64,000 bases of DNA from contig CAVXNC010000017.1 of the NCBI GenBank assembly GCA_963762865.1, positions 62,001 to 126,000 on the forward strand, given 5' to 3'. This stretch comes from DATHAP01 sp963762865. GTDB lineage: Bacteria > Actinomycetota > Actinomycetes > JACCUZ01. The notes below the pieces were generated by a model. The model was not told the DNA's origin. It was given only the letters and a program-made list of their open reading frames with translations, and did no database searches. This document shows, in pieces, positions 1-7,689 of this stretch. The translations under genes were made by a program, and so were the position numbers. Numbering within the stretch: the stretch's first letter is position 1; each line of letters starts with the position of its first letter.

Positions 1-584
1 GCCGCGCCGTCCGTGCCCGCCGCCACCGCGTCCTGCTGGGCCGACGGCGCGGTCCCCGGGGTCGTCGCCTCGCCGGGCAGGGCGTCGGACGTGCCACCGA
101 GCAGACCCATCGAGCCGAGCAGCTGGACGAGCGCCTTCGGCTCTGTCGCCCGGTGCCAGGTCTCCGGGGCGTCCCAGATGCCGTCGGTGCCGCCGATCGC
201 CTGCTGGGAGGAGATCCACGGTCCGCCAGCGGCGTCCACGTAGACCCGGTCGACCCGCCAGACCGAGACGTCGTGGATCAGCCAGGTCAGCGTCACCTGG
301 TTGCCGACGTCGTGCGACCTGGCTGGATTGGTCGAACCGGCCTGCTCGTCCGTCGACCCGAAAGCCATGGAGGCGCCGACGAGCTCGGCCAGTGCGGTGT
401 AGTCCGGGTCGTTCATGTACAGCGACGCTGTGTGGCCGATCGCCGGGGCGCTGAGCAGCACGCTGGTCGGGCCACCCGCGACGGCGGGTCCGGCGGCGAG
501 GACCGGCACGAGCAGCAACGACAGGACCGCGGCGACGGCCGCGGCGGCGCGCGCGGCTGGTGAGCAAAGGGTGCGTACACGCAT
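1..584 (-). CDS. secreted protein of unknown function (3' end outside window)
   Basis: The first 194 codons of a secreted protein are present; the gene runs off the left edge. The ATG at 584 is preceded by AGGAGG at a good distance. A basic N-terminus (MRVRTLC) is followed by an Ala/Leu/Val core and an Ala-x-Ala site near residue 36 (AVAGGPTS), so export by a signal peptide is likely. The mature part begins GPTSVLLSAP and includes SLYMNDPDY. I have seen this type of protein next to sigma factors in actinobacteria but know no biochemical role. It lies downstream of a sigma/anti-sigma-like pair and has its own copy of the same promoter, which suggests it is an output of that sigma factor. Function unknown. 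Confidence 0.75.
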   Translation of the reverse strand, partial: MRVRTLCSPAARAAAAVAAVLSLLLVPVLAAGPAVAGGPTSVLLSAPAIGHTASLYMNDPDYTALAELVGASMAFGSTDEQAGSTNPARSHDVGNQVTLTWLIHDVSVWRVDRVYVDAAGGPWISSQQAIGGTDGIWDAPETWHRATEPKALVQLLGSMGLLGGTSDALPGEATTPGTAPSAQQDAVAAGTDGA

Positions 585-632
585 GACGGCCTCCTGGTGC
601 GGGCGAGCGGGCTGCGTCGCAGACACCCGGGT

Positions 633-658
633 TACACCGCCGGAGCGCTACCGGTTCC
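633..658 (-). promoter_or_regulatory. candidate ECF promoter for the secreted-protein gene
   Basis: On the minus strand GGAACC (658-653) is followed after 14 bases by GGTGTA (638-633). The same two boxes at identical spacing occur at 2042-2017 before the sigma gene, and much of the spacer also matches. The site overlaps the end of the anti-sigma-like gene and lies about 50 bases before the ATG at 584. That it is read by the adjacent sigma factor is inference. Confidence 0.6.
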
Positions 659-1412
659 CGGTCCGCCCACGCCCCACCGGTCGGGTTGTCGCCGCGATCG
701 CCCGGGCCTCGGCCAGCGAGAGGTCGCCCTCGAGGCGCAGGGTCACGCCGGCGTCCTCCCAGATCAGCGTGTTGCCCGCGAGCCGGGCGGACTCGCGGCG
801 CTGCGTCCCGTCGGCGTCCAGGGTGACCACCTCGTGCGGGCGGTCGAACCACAGTGCGAAGTCGCCGGCGACGTCGGTGAACTGCACGTCGCGGGCCGTC
901 TTGGCCAGCCGGTAGTCCAGCCGCCCGTCCAGCTGGTCCAGACGGACGACGCCGCCCGGCGTGTCCCAGCTGAGCGACAGGACCCGCGCATCCGCAGACA
1001 CCCCGACGCCGTCCGGCCGGCCCAGCTTGGTCGGCACCACCGGGACGAAGTCGACCTGCCCGGCCGCCTGGCTCAGCGACCGGCCTCCGGCGACGGCCGG
1101 AGGTCCGGCCGGGGCTCCGCCGGCCCCGGAGTCGGGTGCGTCGTCGTCGAGGTGCACCCGCACGGCTGCGAAGTCGAACCAGTCGGCGATCGTGGCGCGG
1201 ACCGGCGGTGCGGCCAGCGCACCGAGCAGGACGGCCACGACGACCGAGACCGCGACGGTCAGGCGACGTCGCGACCGCGCCGGCCGGGGCAGGCTCGTCC
1301 CCGACACGCGGGAGACCACCGCGGCGACGAGCCGCTCGTCCGGCACCGACGCGGGCACTGACCGGCCGAGGGACACCAGGTCGGCGACGAGCACGTCGAG
1401 CGAGTCAGCCAC
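648..1412 (-). CDS. membrane-anchored anti-sigma-like protein
   Basis: A 254-residue protein with a short cytoplasmic N-terminus (MADSLDVLVADLVSLG), one membrane segment around residues 50-68 (VAVSVVVAVLLGALAAPP) and an extracytoplasmic remainder. The layout matches an anti-sigma factor or sigma-linked membrane sensor, but I see no zinc anti-sigma HxxxCxxC motif. Its ATG overlaps the end of the sigma gene by 8 bases, so the two are probably translationally coupled. The C-terminal part has no domain I recognise. The anti-sigma role comes from position and topology only. Confidence 0.6.
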   Translation of the reverse strand: MADSLDVLVADLVSLGRSVPASVPDERLVAAVVSRVSGTSLPRPARSRRRLTVAVSVVVAVLLGALAAPPVRATIADWFDFAAVRVHLDDDAPDSGAGGAPAGPPAVAGGRSLSQAAGQVDFVPVVPTKLGRPDGVGVSADARVLSLSWDTPGGVVRLDQLDGRLDYRLAKTARDVQFTDVAGDFALWFDRPHEVVTLDADGTQRRESARLAGNTLIWEDAGVTLRLEGDLSLAEARAIAATTRPVGRGRTGNR

Positions 1413-1983
1413 GGCGCCGCACCTCCTCCCGGTCGTCCGTGTGGTCCCGCGACGCCATCGCCGCTTCGAGGGCCCGCAGCGCGCGGTGCAGGCGGGACTT
1501 GACCGTGCCGCGTGGCCAGCCGAGCACCGTCGCGGTCTCGGCCTCGTCGAGCTCGAGCAGGTAGCGGCAGGTCACCACCTCGCGGTGCTGGGCCGAGAGC
1601 GCGCCGAGGCCACGCACCAGCTCGGCCCGGCGCTCGCTGCCCAGCATCGCGAGGGCCGGGTCGTCGCTCGCCAGCAGCGGCGCCACCTGCTCCCAGGCAC
1701 GCTGCTCGCGGGCAGCCCGGCGGCCGGTCGAGCGGTGCAGGTTGCGCGTCTCGTTGGCCACGATCCGCAGCAGCCACGGCCGGAAGGCATGACCGTCCCG
1801 GAAACGGCCCAGGGCGGCGTACGACTTGACGAACGCTTCCTGCACGACATCCTCCGCGTCCGGTCCGGCGCCGAGGAGGGTGGCGGTCCGCACGGCCGCG
1901 GGCGCATGACGGCGCACCAGGTCGGCGTACGCGTCGGCGTCACCGGCGCGCACGCGGGCCAGGATCTCGGCGTCGTCGTCGAT
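1405..1983 (-). CDS. ECF RNA polymerase sigma factor
   Basis: A sigma-70 family ECF protein. Region 2 is seen in DAYADLVRRHAPAAVRTA and DVVQEAFVKSYAALGRF, with FRPWLLRIVANETRNLHR after it. Region 4 is LSAQHREVVTCRYLLELDE plus the helix-turn-helix ATVLGWPRGTVKSRLHRAL. The start is uncertain. The open frame extends to 2166, but that overlaps the divergent gene and the candidate promoter at 2042-2017, so translation should begin downstream of 2017. No ATG, GTG or TTG lies in frame between there and GTG 1953. The given start is an in-frame ATC just before DDDAEILARV, with GGAGGA upstream. A GTG at 2009 would suit a leaderless start but is in another frame. The gene is coupled to the anti-sigma-like gene. 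Confidence 0.8.
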   Translation of the reverse strand: MDDDAEILARVRAGDADAYADLVRRHAPAAVRTATLLGAGPDAEDVVQEAFVKSYAALGRFRDGHAFRPWLLRIVANETRNLHRSTGRRAAREQRAWEQVAPLLASDDPALAMLGSERRAELVRGLGALSAQHREVVTCRYLLELDEAETATVLGWPRGTVKSRLHRALRALEAAMASRDHTDDREEVRRRG

Positions 1984-2016
1984 CGCGGTGTCCCGTCCTC
2001 CGGTCTCACCCGTGTC

Positions 2017-2042
2017 TACACCGCCGGGACGCCGCCGGTTCC
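2017..2042 (-). promoter_or_regulatory. candidate autoregulated ECF promoter of the sigma gene
   Basis: Minus strand GGAACC (2042-2037), 14 bases, GGTGTA (2022-2017), then GACACGGGTG. It has the same boxes and spacing as 658-633. A GGAAC-type -35 box is usual for ECF promoters. The position implies a transcript start near 2010. Confidence 0.6.
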
Positions 2043-2077
2043 GTTCGACACGTGGGCGGCGCCGACTCGGGCGTGGC

Positions 2078-2107
2078 ACCGATGAGTTCCGGACCCGGCG
2101 GGCGTCT
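2078..2107 (+). promoter_or_regulatory. candidate promoter of the SigG-like gene, shared with the efflux gene at 10590
   Basis: ACCGATGAGTTCCG (2078-2091), ten bases, GCGTCT (2102-2107), 33 bases before the ATG at 2141. The same 14-mer and 6-mer at the same spacing occur at 10506-10535 before the DHA2 efflux gene, while the ten spacer bases differ. Selective conservation of two boxes is what a promoter would show. Recognition by the SigG-like factor is inferred. Confidence 0.6.
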
Positions 2108-2140
2108 ACCCCTTGACGGACCCGTGCACAGGAGGCCCAG

Positions 2141-3163
2141 ATGCCCGCGACGACCGCCGAACCCACCGACGTGGCGATGAGCAGCAGCCCCGCCGGTGGC
2201 GAGCCCGACAGCTTCCTGGAGGAGACCGGTCAGTACCGGCGCGAGCTGCTCGCGCACTGCTACCGGATGCTCGGCTCGGTGCACGAGGCCGAGGACCTGG
2301 TCCAGGAGACCTACCTGCGCGCGTGGCGGTCCTACCACGGGTTCGAGGGCCGGTCCTCGCTGCGCACGTGGCTCTACCGGATCGCCACGAACGTCTGCCT
2401 GACGGCGCTGCACAGCCGCGCCCGCCGGCCGCTCCCCACCGGGCTGGGCGGCCCGGCCTCCGACCCATCCGACAAGCTCGAGCAGGCCGAGATCCTCTGG
2501 CTCGAGCCGGTCCCGGACGCGCTTGTCGGTGGCGACCCCAACGACCCGGCGAACGTGGTCACCGCGCAGTCGACGGTGCGGCTCGCGCTGATCGCAGCGC
2601 TGCAGCACCTGCCGCCGAGGCAGCGGGCGACTCTCGTGCTGCGCGAGGTCATGCAGGTGCCGGCGGCCGAGGTCGCGACGATGCTCGACACGACCGTGGC
2701 CGCGGTCAACAGCAGCCTCCAGAGAGCCCGCGCGCAGCTGGACACGGCAGGCGTCACCGAGGACGACGTCGTCGAGCCGGACGACCCGGCACAGCGCGAC
2801 CTGCTCGACCGGTACGTGCGCGCGCTCGAGGCCAAGGACGTCCGCGGCATCGTCGAGGCCTTCACCGCCGACGCCGTCTGGGAGATGCCGCCCTACACCT
2901 CGTGGTACCGCGGCGCCGAGGCGATCGGCGAGCTCGTCGGCACGCACTGCCCGGCCGGCCCCGGAGAGCTGCTCGCCGTGCCGACCCGCGCCAACGGCCA
3001 GCCGGCCTTCGCGGTCTACCTGCGCGGCGAGACCGCCTGGGAGGCCTTCCAGCTGCACGTGCTCACCGTGACCGGCGGCCGCATCTCGCACGTGGCGGCC
3101 TTCTTCGACACCTCGCTCTTCGCGACCTTCGGCCTGGCCGACAACCTGCCGCTCGTCGCATGA
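2141..3163 (+). CDS. SigG-like ECF sigma factor with SnoaL-like C-terminal domain
   Basis: A 340-residue sigma factor of the SigG / TIGR02960 type. Sigma region 2 covers about residues 30-95 (ELLAHCYRMLGSVHEAED, FEGRSSLRTWLYRIATNVC) and region 4 about 155-205 (LPPRQRATLVLREVMQVPAA, LDTTVAAVNSSLQRARAQL). From about residue 220 a SnoaL-like domain follows (RYVRALEAKDVRGIVEAF, EMPPYTSWYRG). In this group the extra domain is thought to control activity without a separate anti-sigma factor. The stop overlaps the start of the TIGR03086 gene (ATGA). A paralogue lies at 9409-10401. The ATG at 2141 follows ACAGGAGGCCC. Confidence 0.9.
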   Translation: MPATTAEPTDVAMSSSPAGGEPDSFLEETGQYRRELLAHCYRMLGSVHEAEDLVQETYLRAWRSYHGFEGRSSLRTWLYRIATNVCLTALHSRARRPLPTGLGGPASDPSDKLEQAEILWLEPVPDALVGGDPNDPANVVTAQSTVRLALIAALQHLPPRQRATLVLREVMQVPAAEVATMLDTTVAAVNSSLQRARAQLDTAGVTEDDVVEPDDPAQRDLLDRYVRALEAKDVRGIVEAFTADAVWEMPPYTSWYRGAEAIGELVGTHCPAGPGELLAVPTRANGQPAFAVYLRGETAWEAFQLHVLTVTGGRISHVAAFFDTSLFATFGLADNLPLVA

Positions 3164-3783
3164 CCATGCAGTCCGGGCCGTCCGGCTCGCCCGGGCAGAC
3201 CCTCGCAGCGACCCTGACCGGCGGCTTCCCGCTGCTCGAGCGCGCGATGGCCTACACGCTCGGCAGCCTGCAGCTGGTGACGCCGGCGGTGATGGCGGCG
3301 CCGACGCCGTGCGCGGCCTGGACGCTGCGTGCCCTGCTGCAACACATGAACGACTCGCTGCAGACGCTGCACGAGGCCATCGCGTGCGGGCACATCGACC
3401 TCGTGGCACACCCCGCGGCGGACTACGGGGACCCGGTCGCCGACCCGGTCGGCACGCTGCGCACCCGGGCCTGCGGGATGATCGGTGCCTGGGCGACCGA
3501 TCGCGGTCCGACTCACGTCACCATCGCCGACTCCGGGATGCCCGCCGGGCTGGTCGCCGCGACCGGCGCGGTGGAGGTCGCGGTGCACGGCTGGGACGTC
3601 GCCCGGGCGTGCGGGACTACGCGTCCCCTCCCGGCCCCGCTGGCCGCCGAGCTGCTGCCCTTGGTGCGGCTGATCGTCGACGACACCGACCGCCCGCACC
3701 GCTTCGCGGCGCCTGAGGACGTACGCCCGACAGCGACTGCGAGCGACCACCTCCTCGCTCACCTCGGCCGGCAGCCGGACTGA
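3160..3783 (+). CDS. TIGR03086-type DinB-fold protein
   Basis: A 207-residue protein of the DinB / mycothiol-dependent maleylpyruvate isomerase-like superfamily. It shows TPCAAWTLRALLQHMNDSL near the N-terminus, with a metal-ligand-type His, and the core motif GAVEVAVHGWDVARACG. Members of this fold bind a divalent metal and many use mycothiol as co-substrate; the substrate here is unknown. The ATG at 3160 overlaps the sigma TGA (ATGA), so the two are translationally coupled. A second ATG at 3166 is possible. SigG-like sigma genes often carry a small enzyme gene directly behind them, and this is probably co-regulated. Confidence 0.8.
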   Translation: MTMQSGPSGSPGQTLAATLTGGFPLLERAMAYTLGSLQLVTPAVMAAPTPCAAWTLRALLQHMNDSLQTLHEAIACGHIDLVAHPAADYGDPVADPVGTLRTRACGMIGAWATDRGPTHVTIADSGMPAGLVAATGAVEVAVHGWDVARACGTTRPLPAPLAAELLPLVRLIVDDTDRPHRFAAPEDVRPTATASDHLLAHLGRQPD

Positions 3784-3938
3784 CCGCGCCCGACCTCTTG
3801 CTCACGACGCGGGACTGCGAGACGGTCTGGTACGCGCCGTACTGACCAGGTTTGCCCGCAGATGCACCGCGACGCCGGTCAACGGAGCCCCCGCGGTGCC
3901 GGCACCGGCCGGCACCCTCCACCGGACCGGAGGACGCC

Positions 3939-5417
3939 ATGGCAGACCCGATCACGACGGACGCGACGACCGACGAGCCGGCAGGCCTGACCCGCCGCGG
4001 TCTGCTGCGCGGTGGCGCAGCGGGCGCGCTCGGGCTGGCGATCTCCGGCAGCCTCGGCGGGCTGGCCCGGGCGGGCGGCGCTGCGGCAGCCGCCAAGCCG
4101 CGCAGCGGTGTCGGCTACGGCCCGCTCGTGCCGGACCCGGCGGGCCGGCTCGCCCTGCCCCCGCGCTTCCACTACACGGTGGTGGCCGAGTCGGGGGTCA
4201 CGACGTTGGAGGGCGGCGGGGTCTCGCCGGACAACTACGACGGCACGGCCGCCTTCGCCCGTCCGGGTGGCGGCAGCGTGCTGGTCGCCAACCACGAGAT
4301 CCGTGAGCCCGGCTCGTTCCAGCACGGGGTCCCGCACGTCGCCGGTGTCACGTACGACCCCGGGGTCAACGGCGGTACCACGACGATCGAGGTGGACGCC
4401 GACGGCGGGCGGGTCCGCGAGTACGTCAGCCTGGCCGGCAGCAGCACCAACTGTGCTGGCGGGCGCACACCGTGGAACACCTGGCTCACCTGCGAGGAGA
4501 CCTTCGAGCCGGTAGGGGGGACGAAGCCGCACGGCTACGTCTTCGAGGTGGACCCCTTCGACCAGAGCGCGAACCAGGACCCGACACCGATCGTCGCGCT
4601 CGGCCGCTTCGAGCACGAGGCGGTGGCGGTCGACCCCGACACCGGGCAGATCTACGAGACCGAGGATGCCAACGACCCCCACGGCCTGCTCTACCGCTGG
4701 ACGCCGCCGGCCGAGGCGCTGCCGCTGGGCAAGGCCAAGCTCGGCGCTCTCGCCGACGACGCCGGTGTCCTCGACGCGATGCAGGCGTTCGACCAGACCG
4801 GTGCGTGGGTGCCGGACCTCTGCGTCGCGACCGAGCCCGGGACCACGTTCGACGTGGTGTGGAAGGAAGTGCCGGACCACAACCCGACGTCCCTCGCCGA
4901 CGTTATCCGCAAGCAGTTCAACGGAACCTGGGGAGGCGTGACGAACACCGACCGGCCCGGCGGGGACATCACCCGCAGCCGCAAGCTCGAGGGTGCCTGG
5001 TGGGGGGACGGCGGTGCCTACGTCGTCGCATCCTTCGCGCGCGAGTCCGACGGCAGCGAGGTGCAGCACGACGGGCAGGTGTGGTTCGTCGACCCGCTCG
5101 AGGACACCATCACCCTGAAGCTGATCTTCGCCTACACGACCGACCAGAACACCGACCCCGACGGGCCGGACAACATCTCGGTGTCGCCCTACGGCGGGGT
5201 GATCCTGGCCGAGGACGGCGAGGGTCGCCAGCACCTGGTCGGTGCCACGGCTGCGGGGGAAACCTTCTTCCTGGCCCGCAACGAGGTCGGCGACGGAAGC
5301 GGCGAGCTGGCCGGGCCGACCTTCTCCGCCGACAAGGCGACGCTCTTCGCCAACCTCTTCACGCCCGGGCACGTCTACGCCATCACCGGGCCGTGGCGGC
5401 GCGTCGGAAGGGAGTAG
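3939..5417 (+). CDS. Tat-exported PhoX-like (DUF839) protein
   Basis: A 492-residue protein with a twin-arginine signal (LTRRGLLRGGAAGALGLAIS, residues about 16-35) followed by an Ala-rich cleavage region. The rest matches PhoX-like DUF839 proteins: FARPGGGSVLVANHE, CAGGRTPWNTWLTCEE, GRFEHEAVAVDPDTG and SPYGGVILAEDG. PhoX enzymes are calcium/iron-dependent phosphatases with a beta-propeller fold; that activity is inferred from family. ATG 3939 has GGAGG about six bases upstream, so an open frame from 3852 is not needed. The 155 bases before the gene hold no clear promoter. Confidence 0.85.
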   Translation: MADPITTDATTDEPAGLTRRGLLRGGAAGALGLAISGSLGGLARAGGAAAAAKPRSGVGYGPLVPDPAGRLALPPRFHYTVVAESGVTTLEGGGVSPDNYDGTAAFARPGGGSVLVANHEIREPGSFQHGVPHVAGVTYDPGVNGGTTTIEVDADGGRVREYVSLAGSSTNCAGGRTPWNTWLTCEETFEPVGGTKPHGYVFEVDPFDQSANQDPTPIVALGRFEHEAVAVDPDTGQIYETEDANDPHGLLYRWTPPAEALPLGKAKLGALADDAGVLDAMQAFDQTGAWVPDLCVATEPGTTFDVVWKEVPDHNPTSLADVIRKQFNGTWGGVTNTDRPGGDITRSRKLEGAWWGDGGAYVVASFARESDGSEVQHDGQVWFVDPLEDTITLKLIFAYTTDQNTDPDGPDNISVSPYGGVILAEDGEGRQHLVGATAAGETFFLARNEVGDGSGELAGPTFSADKATLFANLFTPGHVYAITGPWRRVGRE

Positions 5418-5436
5418 TAGGCGGCACACTGCGGGT

Positions 5437-5829
5437 GTGGTCGGAGACCGGGTCGGCGAGGCTGAAGGCGGCAAGGACGACGTCGGCAAGGACGGCGGCG
5501 GCGGGACCGAGCCCGACTACCGGATGAGCCTGGCCGCCGAGCGGACCTACCTCGCCTACGTCCGGACGGCGCTCGCCCTGCTCGCCGGCGGGGTCGCGGT
5601 GGTGGGCGCGTTGCCTGACGCCGGGCACCTCGGGCTGCGCCGCGCGATCGGCCTGCTGCTGGTGCTCGCCGGACTGCTGGTGGCCGCAACCGCACGAGGT
5701 CGCTGGCGGCACATCGACACGGCGATGCGGCGCGGGGAGCCGCTGCCCGTCAGCCGGACCACCGTGCCGGTGACGGTCGCGGTGGTGCTGGCCGGCGTGC
5801 TGGCCGTGGTCCTCGTGGCGCTCGTCTGA
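5437..5829 (+). CDS. DUF202 family small membrane protein
   Basis: A 130-residue protein. After a charged, Gly-rich N-terminus comes the DUF202 signature MSLAAERTYLAYVRTALALL and then three hydrophobic segments (LALLAGGVAVVGAL, AIGLLLVLAGLLVAAT, VTVAVVLAGVLAVVLVALV) around residues 50-128. DUF202 proteins are integral membrane proteins of unknown function. The GTG at 5437 was chosen because the upstream part of the open frame is the shadow of the DUF839 gene, which ends 20 bases earlier. No good ribosome-binding site is visible. Confidence 0.75.
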   Translation: MVGDRVGEAEGGKDDVGKDGGGGTEPDYRMSLAAERTYLAYVRTALALLAGGVAVVGALPDAGHLGLRRAIGLLLVLAGLLVAATARGRWRHIDTAMRRGEPLPVSRTTVPVTVAVVLAGVLAVVLVALV

Positions 5830-5861
5830 GCGGGCGGGCCTCGTCGAGCGTCGCGCGCGGG

Positions 5862-6543
5862 TCAGCCCAGGTCGGCGAAGACGACGTCGCGACCTGTGAC
5901 GCGGACCAGGAAGCCGTCGTCGGTGGCGCGTACGTCGCGCAGCTCGATGCCGTCGGGCAGGTCGCGCAGCCGGTAGGTCACGGTGAACCGGTCGGCGAGC
6001 TGAGCGGTCAGCGACCCGCCCACGGATCCGCCCTCGGCCAGCTCGAAGGACTGCGGGGTCACCTGGACCCGGTCGCCGCGGGCCCGCACCGTGCTGTCGG
6101 CGACGACGTCGACCGTCTCGCCGAGCACGTCGACCGTTCCGCGCAGGCGCACCCGGTCGGGGCGGTCCGACGGCTCGATGGTGATGTCCGGCACGCCGGA
6201 CCGGGCCACGACCTCGTCGTAGGTCACCAGCCCGACCCCGTCGAGCCGCCCGACGGTCACGTCGCCGCCCGACGGGGCGGTCACGTCGTGGCCGGTCATC
6301 GACACGTCCTGGGCCTGCCCGCCCGACACGTCGAGGCGCCGACCCGGTGACCTGCACGTCGCTGAAGTCTCGTGCCGCGAGCTGGGTGAGGAAGGGGAAG
6401 CCGCCGACGTCGACCGTCGGGTCGGACAGCCCGCGCTCGGCAAGCCGCGACTCGGCCTCCCCGGCTGCGACGTGCTCGGCGACCCGGTCGGCGGCGACCG
6501 CCGCACCGGCGATCACGAGCAGGAAGACCACGAAAGCGCGCAC
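5862..6543 (-). pseudogene. DUF2993 (LmeA-like) lipid-binding protein gene with one frameshift
   Basis: The start (GTG 6543) gives a signal-anchor peptide MRAFVVFLLVIAGAAVAADR and then a DUF2993-like N-terminus (RLAERGLSDPTVDVGGFPFL, QLAARDFSDVQVTG). At about 6343-6345 the family sequence jumps to a second frame, continuing RRLDVSGGQAQDVSMTGHDV and ending at 5862 (VTGRDVVFADLG). Removing one base from the CCC run at 6343-6345 restores a single frame of about 226 codons reading VTG-RRLDV. Related proteins such as LmeA act in periplasmic mannan/lipid processing. Whether this is a real mutation or a sequencing error cannot be told here; the helicase gene at 28089 has the same kind of extra base. 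Confidence 0.75.
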
Positions 6544-6567
6544 CCGGAACGGTAACCCGCCGCCATT

Positions 6568-6624
6568 CCATGATCGTGAGCAGGAGCCGGTCAGTTTGTG
6601 ACGCGCTCTTGCTCACGATCATGG
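6568..6624 (-). terminator. 19-bp-stem hairpin downstream of the HtrA-like gene
   Basis: CCATGATCGTGAGCAGGAG (6568-6586) pairs with CTCTTGCTCACGATCATGG (6606-6624): 19 pairs with one G.T wobble and a 19-base loop. It lies just past the stop of the HtrA-like gene (6648) and before the start of the DUF2993 gene (6543). There is no U-run. The length is unusual for a simple terminator, so a mobile REP-like origin is also possible. Confidence 0.55.
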
Positions 6625-6647
6625 GCGGGGCCCGCCAGGCCGCGGGG

Positions 6648-7601
6648 TCAGCCGGTGAGCTCGGTCGGCGTGGCGATCACGTCGACCATCGCGCCGTTGC
6701 GCAGGACGGTCACCGGCAGCGGCTGACCGATCGCGTCGGCGAAGAGCAGCCGCTGCAGGCTCTGCGCGTCCGACACCGGTTGCCGTCCGGCGGTGACCAC
6801 GACGTCACCCGGCCGCAGCCCGGCGACGGCCGCCGGGGCACCGGTGATGACGTCGACGATCCGCAACGCGCGGCGGACGCCGAGCCGGGCCGCGATGTCG
6901 GGGGAGAGCGGCACCGGCGTCGACACCAGCCCGAGGTAGGCACGGCGCACCCGGCCCTCGGTCAGCAGGGCACTGATGATCCGCCGGGTCGTCGTGTTGA
7001 TCGGCACGGCCAGACCGAGCCCGACACCGGCGACCGCGGTGTTGATGCCGACGACCTCGCCGTGCGCGTCGGCCAGGGCCCCTCCCGAGCTGCCGGGGTT
7101 CAGAGCCGCGTCGGTCTGGATGACGTCCTCGACGACCCGGCCGGTGCGGCCGGAGCGGGTGGGCATGGAACGGCCGAGGCCGCTCACGACGCCCGCGGTC
7201 ACCGACCCGGCGAGGCCCAACGGGTTGCCCACCGCGACGACGAGCTGTCCCACCCGGAGCCGGTCGGCGTCGCCGAGGGTCGCCGGCGGTGGTGTGCCGC
7301 CGCGCGCTCGGAGCACCGCGAGGTCGGAGAGAGGGTCGGCGCCGACCACGTCGAAGCCGACCTCGCTGCCGTCGGCGAAGGCCGTCTCGCCATGTGTCGC
7401 GGAGCCGACCACGTGGGCGTTGGTGAGCAGGAAGCCGTCGTCGGTGAAGACCACGCCCGACCCGGCGCCGCCCCACTCGCGGCCGCGCGCATCGGTCCCG
7501 CGCACCGACAGCGCCGCGACGTGCGGGCCGACCTCGGCGGCGACCTCGGTCACGATGCGCGAGTAGGCGTCCAGCGCGTCGGTGGTCTCGTCGGCAGGCA
7601 C
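6648..7601 (-). CDS. HtrA-like trypsin-family protease with PDZ domain
   Basis: A 317-residue S1C protease. The catalytic triad is visible: His63 in LLTNAHVV, Asp93 in DPLSDLAVLR and Ser172 in NPGSSGGAL. A PDZ domain follows (about residues 225-317; RALRIVDVITGAPAAVAGLR). Unlike most HtrA proteins it has no signal peptide or membrane anchor from this start, so it may act in the cytoplasm. GTG 7601 is preceded by GAGGTG; an upstream GTG at 7637 would add 12 residues. HtrA proteins degrade damaged proteins. The next gene downstream is the frameshifted DUF2993 gene, separated by a hairpin. Confidence 0.85.
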   Translation of the reverse strand: MPADETTDALDAYSRIVTEVAAEVGPHVAALSVRGTDARGREWGGAGSGVVFTDDGFLLTNAHVVGSATHGETAFADGSEVGFDVVGADPLSDLAVLRARGGTPPPATLGDADRLRVGQLVVAVGNPLGLAGSVTAGVVSGLGRSMPTRSGRTGRVVEDVIQTDAALNPGSSGGALADAHGEVVGINTAVAGVGLGLAVPINTTTRRIISALLTEGRVRRAYLGLVSTPVPLSPDIAARLGVRRALRIVDVITGAPAAVAGLRPGDVVVTAGRQPVSDAQSLQRLLFADAIGQPLPVTVLRNGAMVDVIATPTELTG

Positions 7602-7689
7602 CCGACCAGCACACCTCGGCAGCCGGCCGGGCGCCACCCGGTGCAGTTCGCTGTGCGCGGACAGCCGCCGGACGTACCGCCGGACGACC

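Noticed and set aside
3795..3807. Second copy of the 6606-6624 hairpin arm (CTCTTGCTCACGA)
   Set aside because: Thirteen bases match, but there is no second arm and no fold, so this may be chance.
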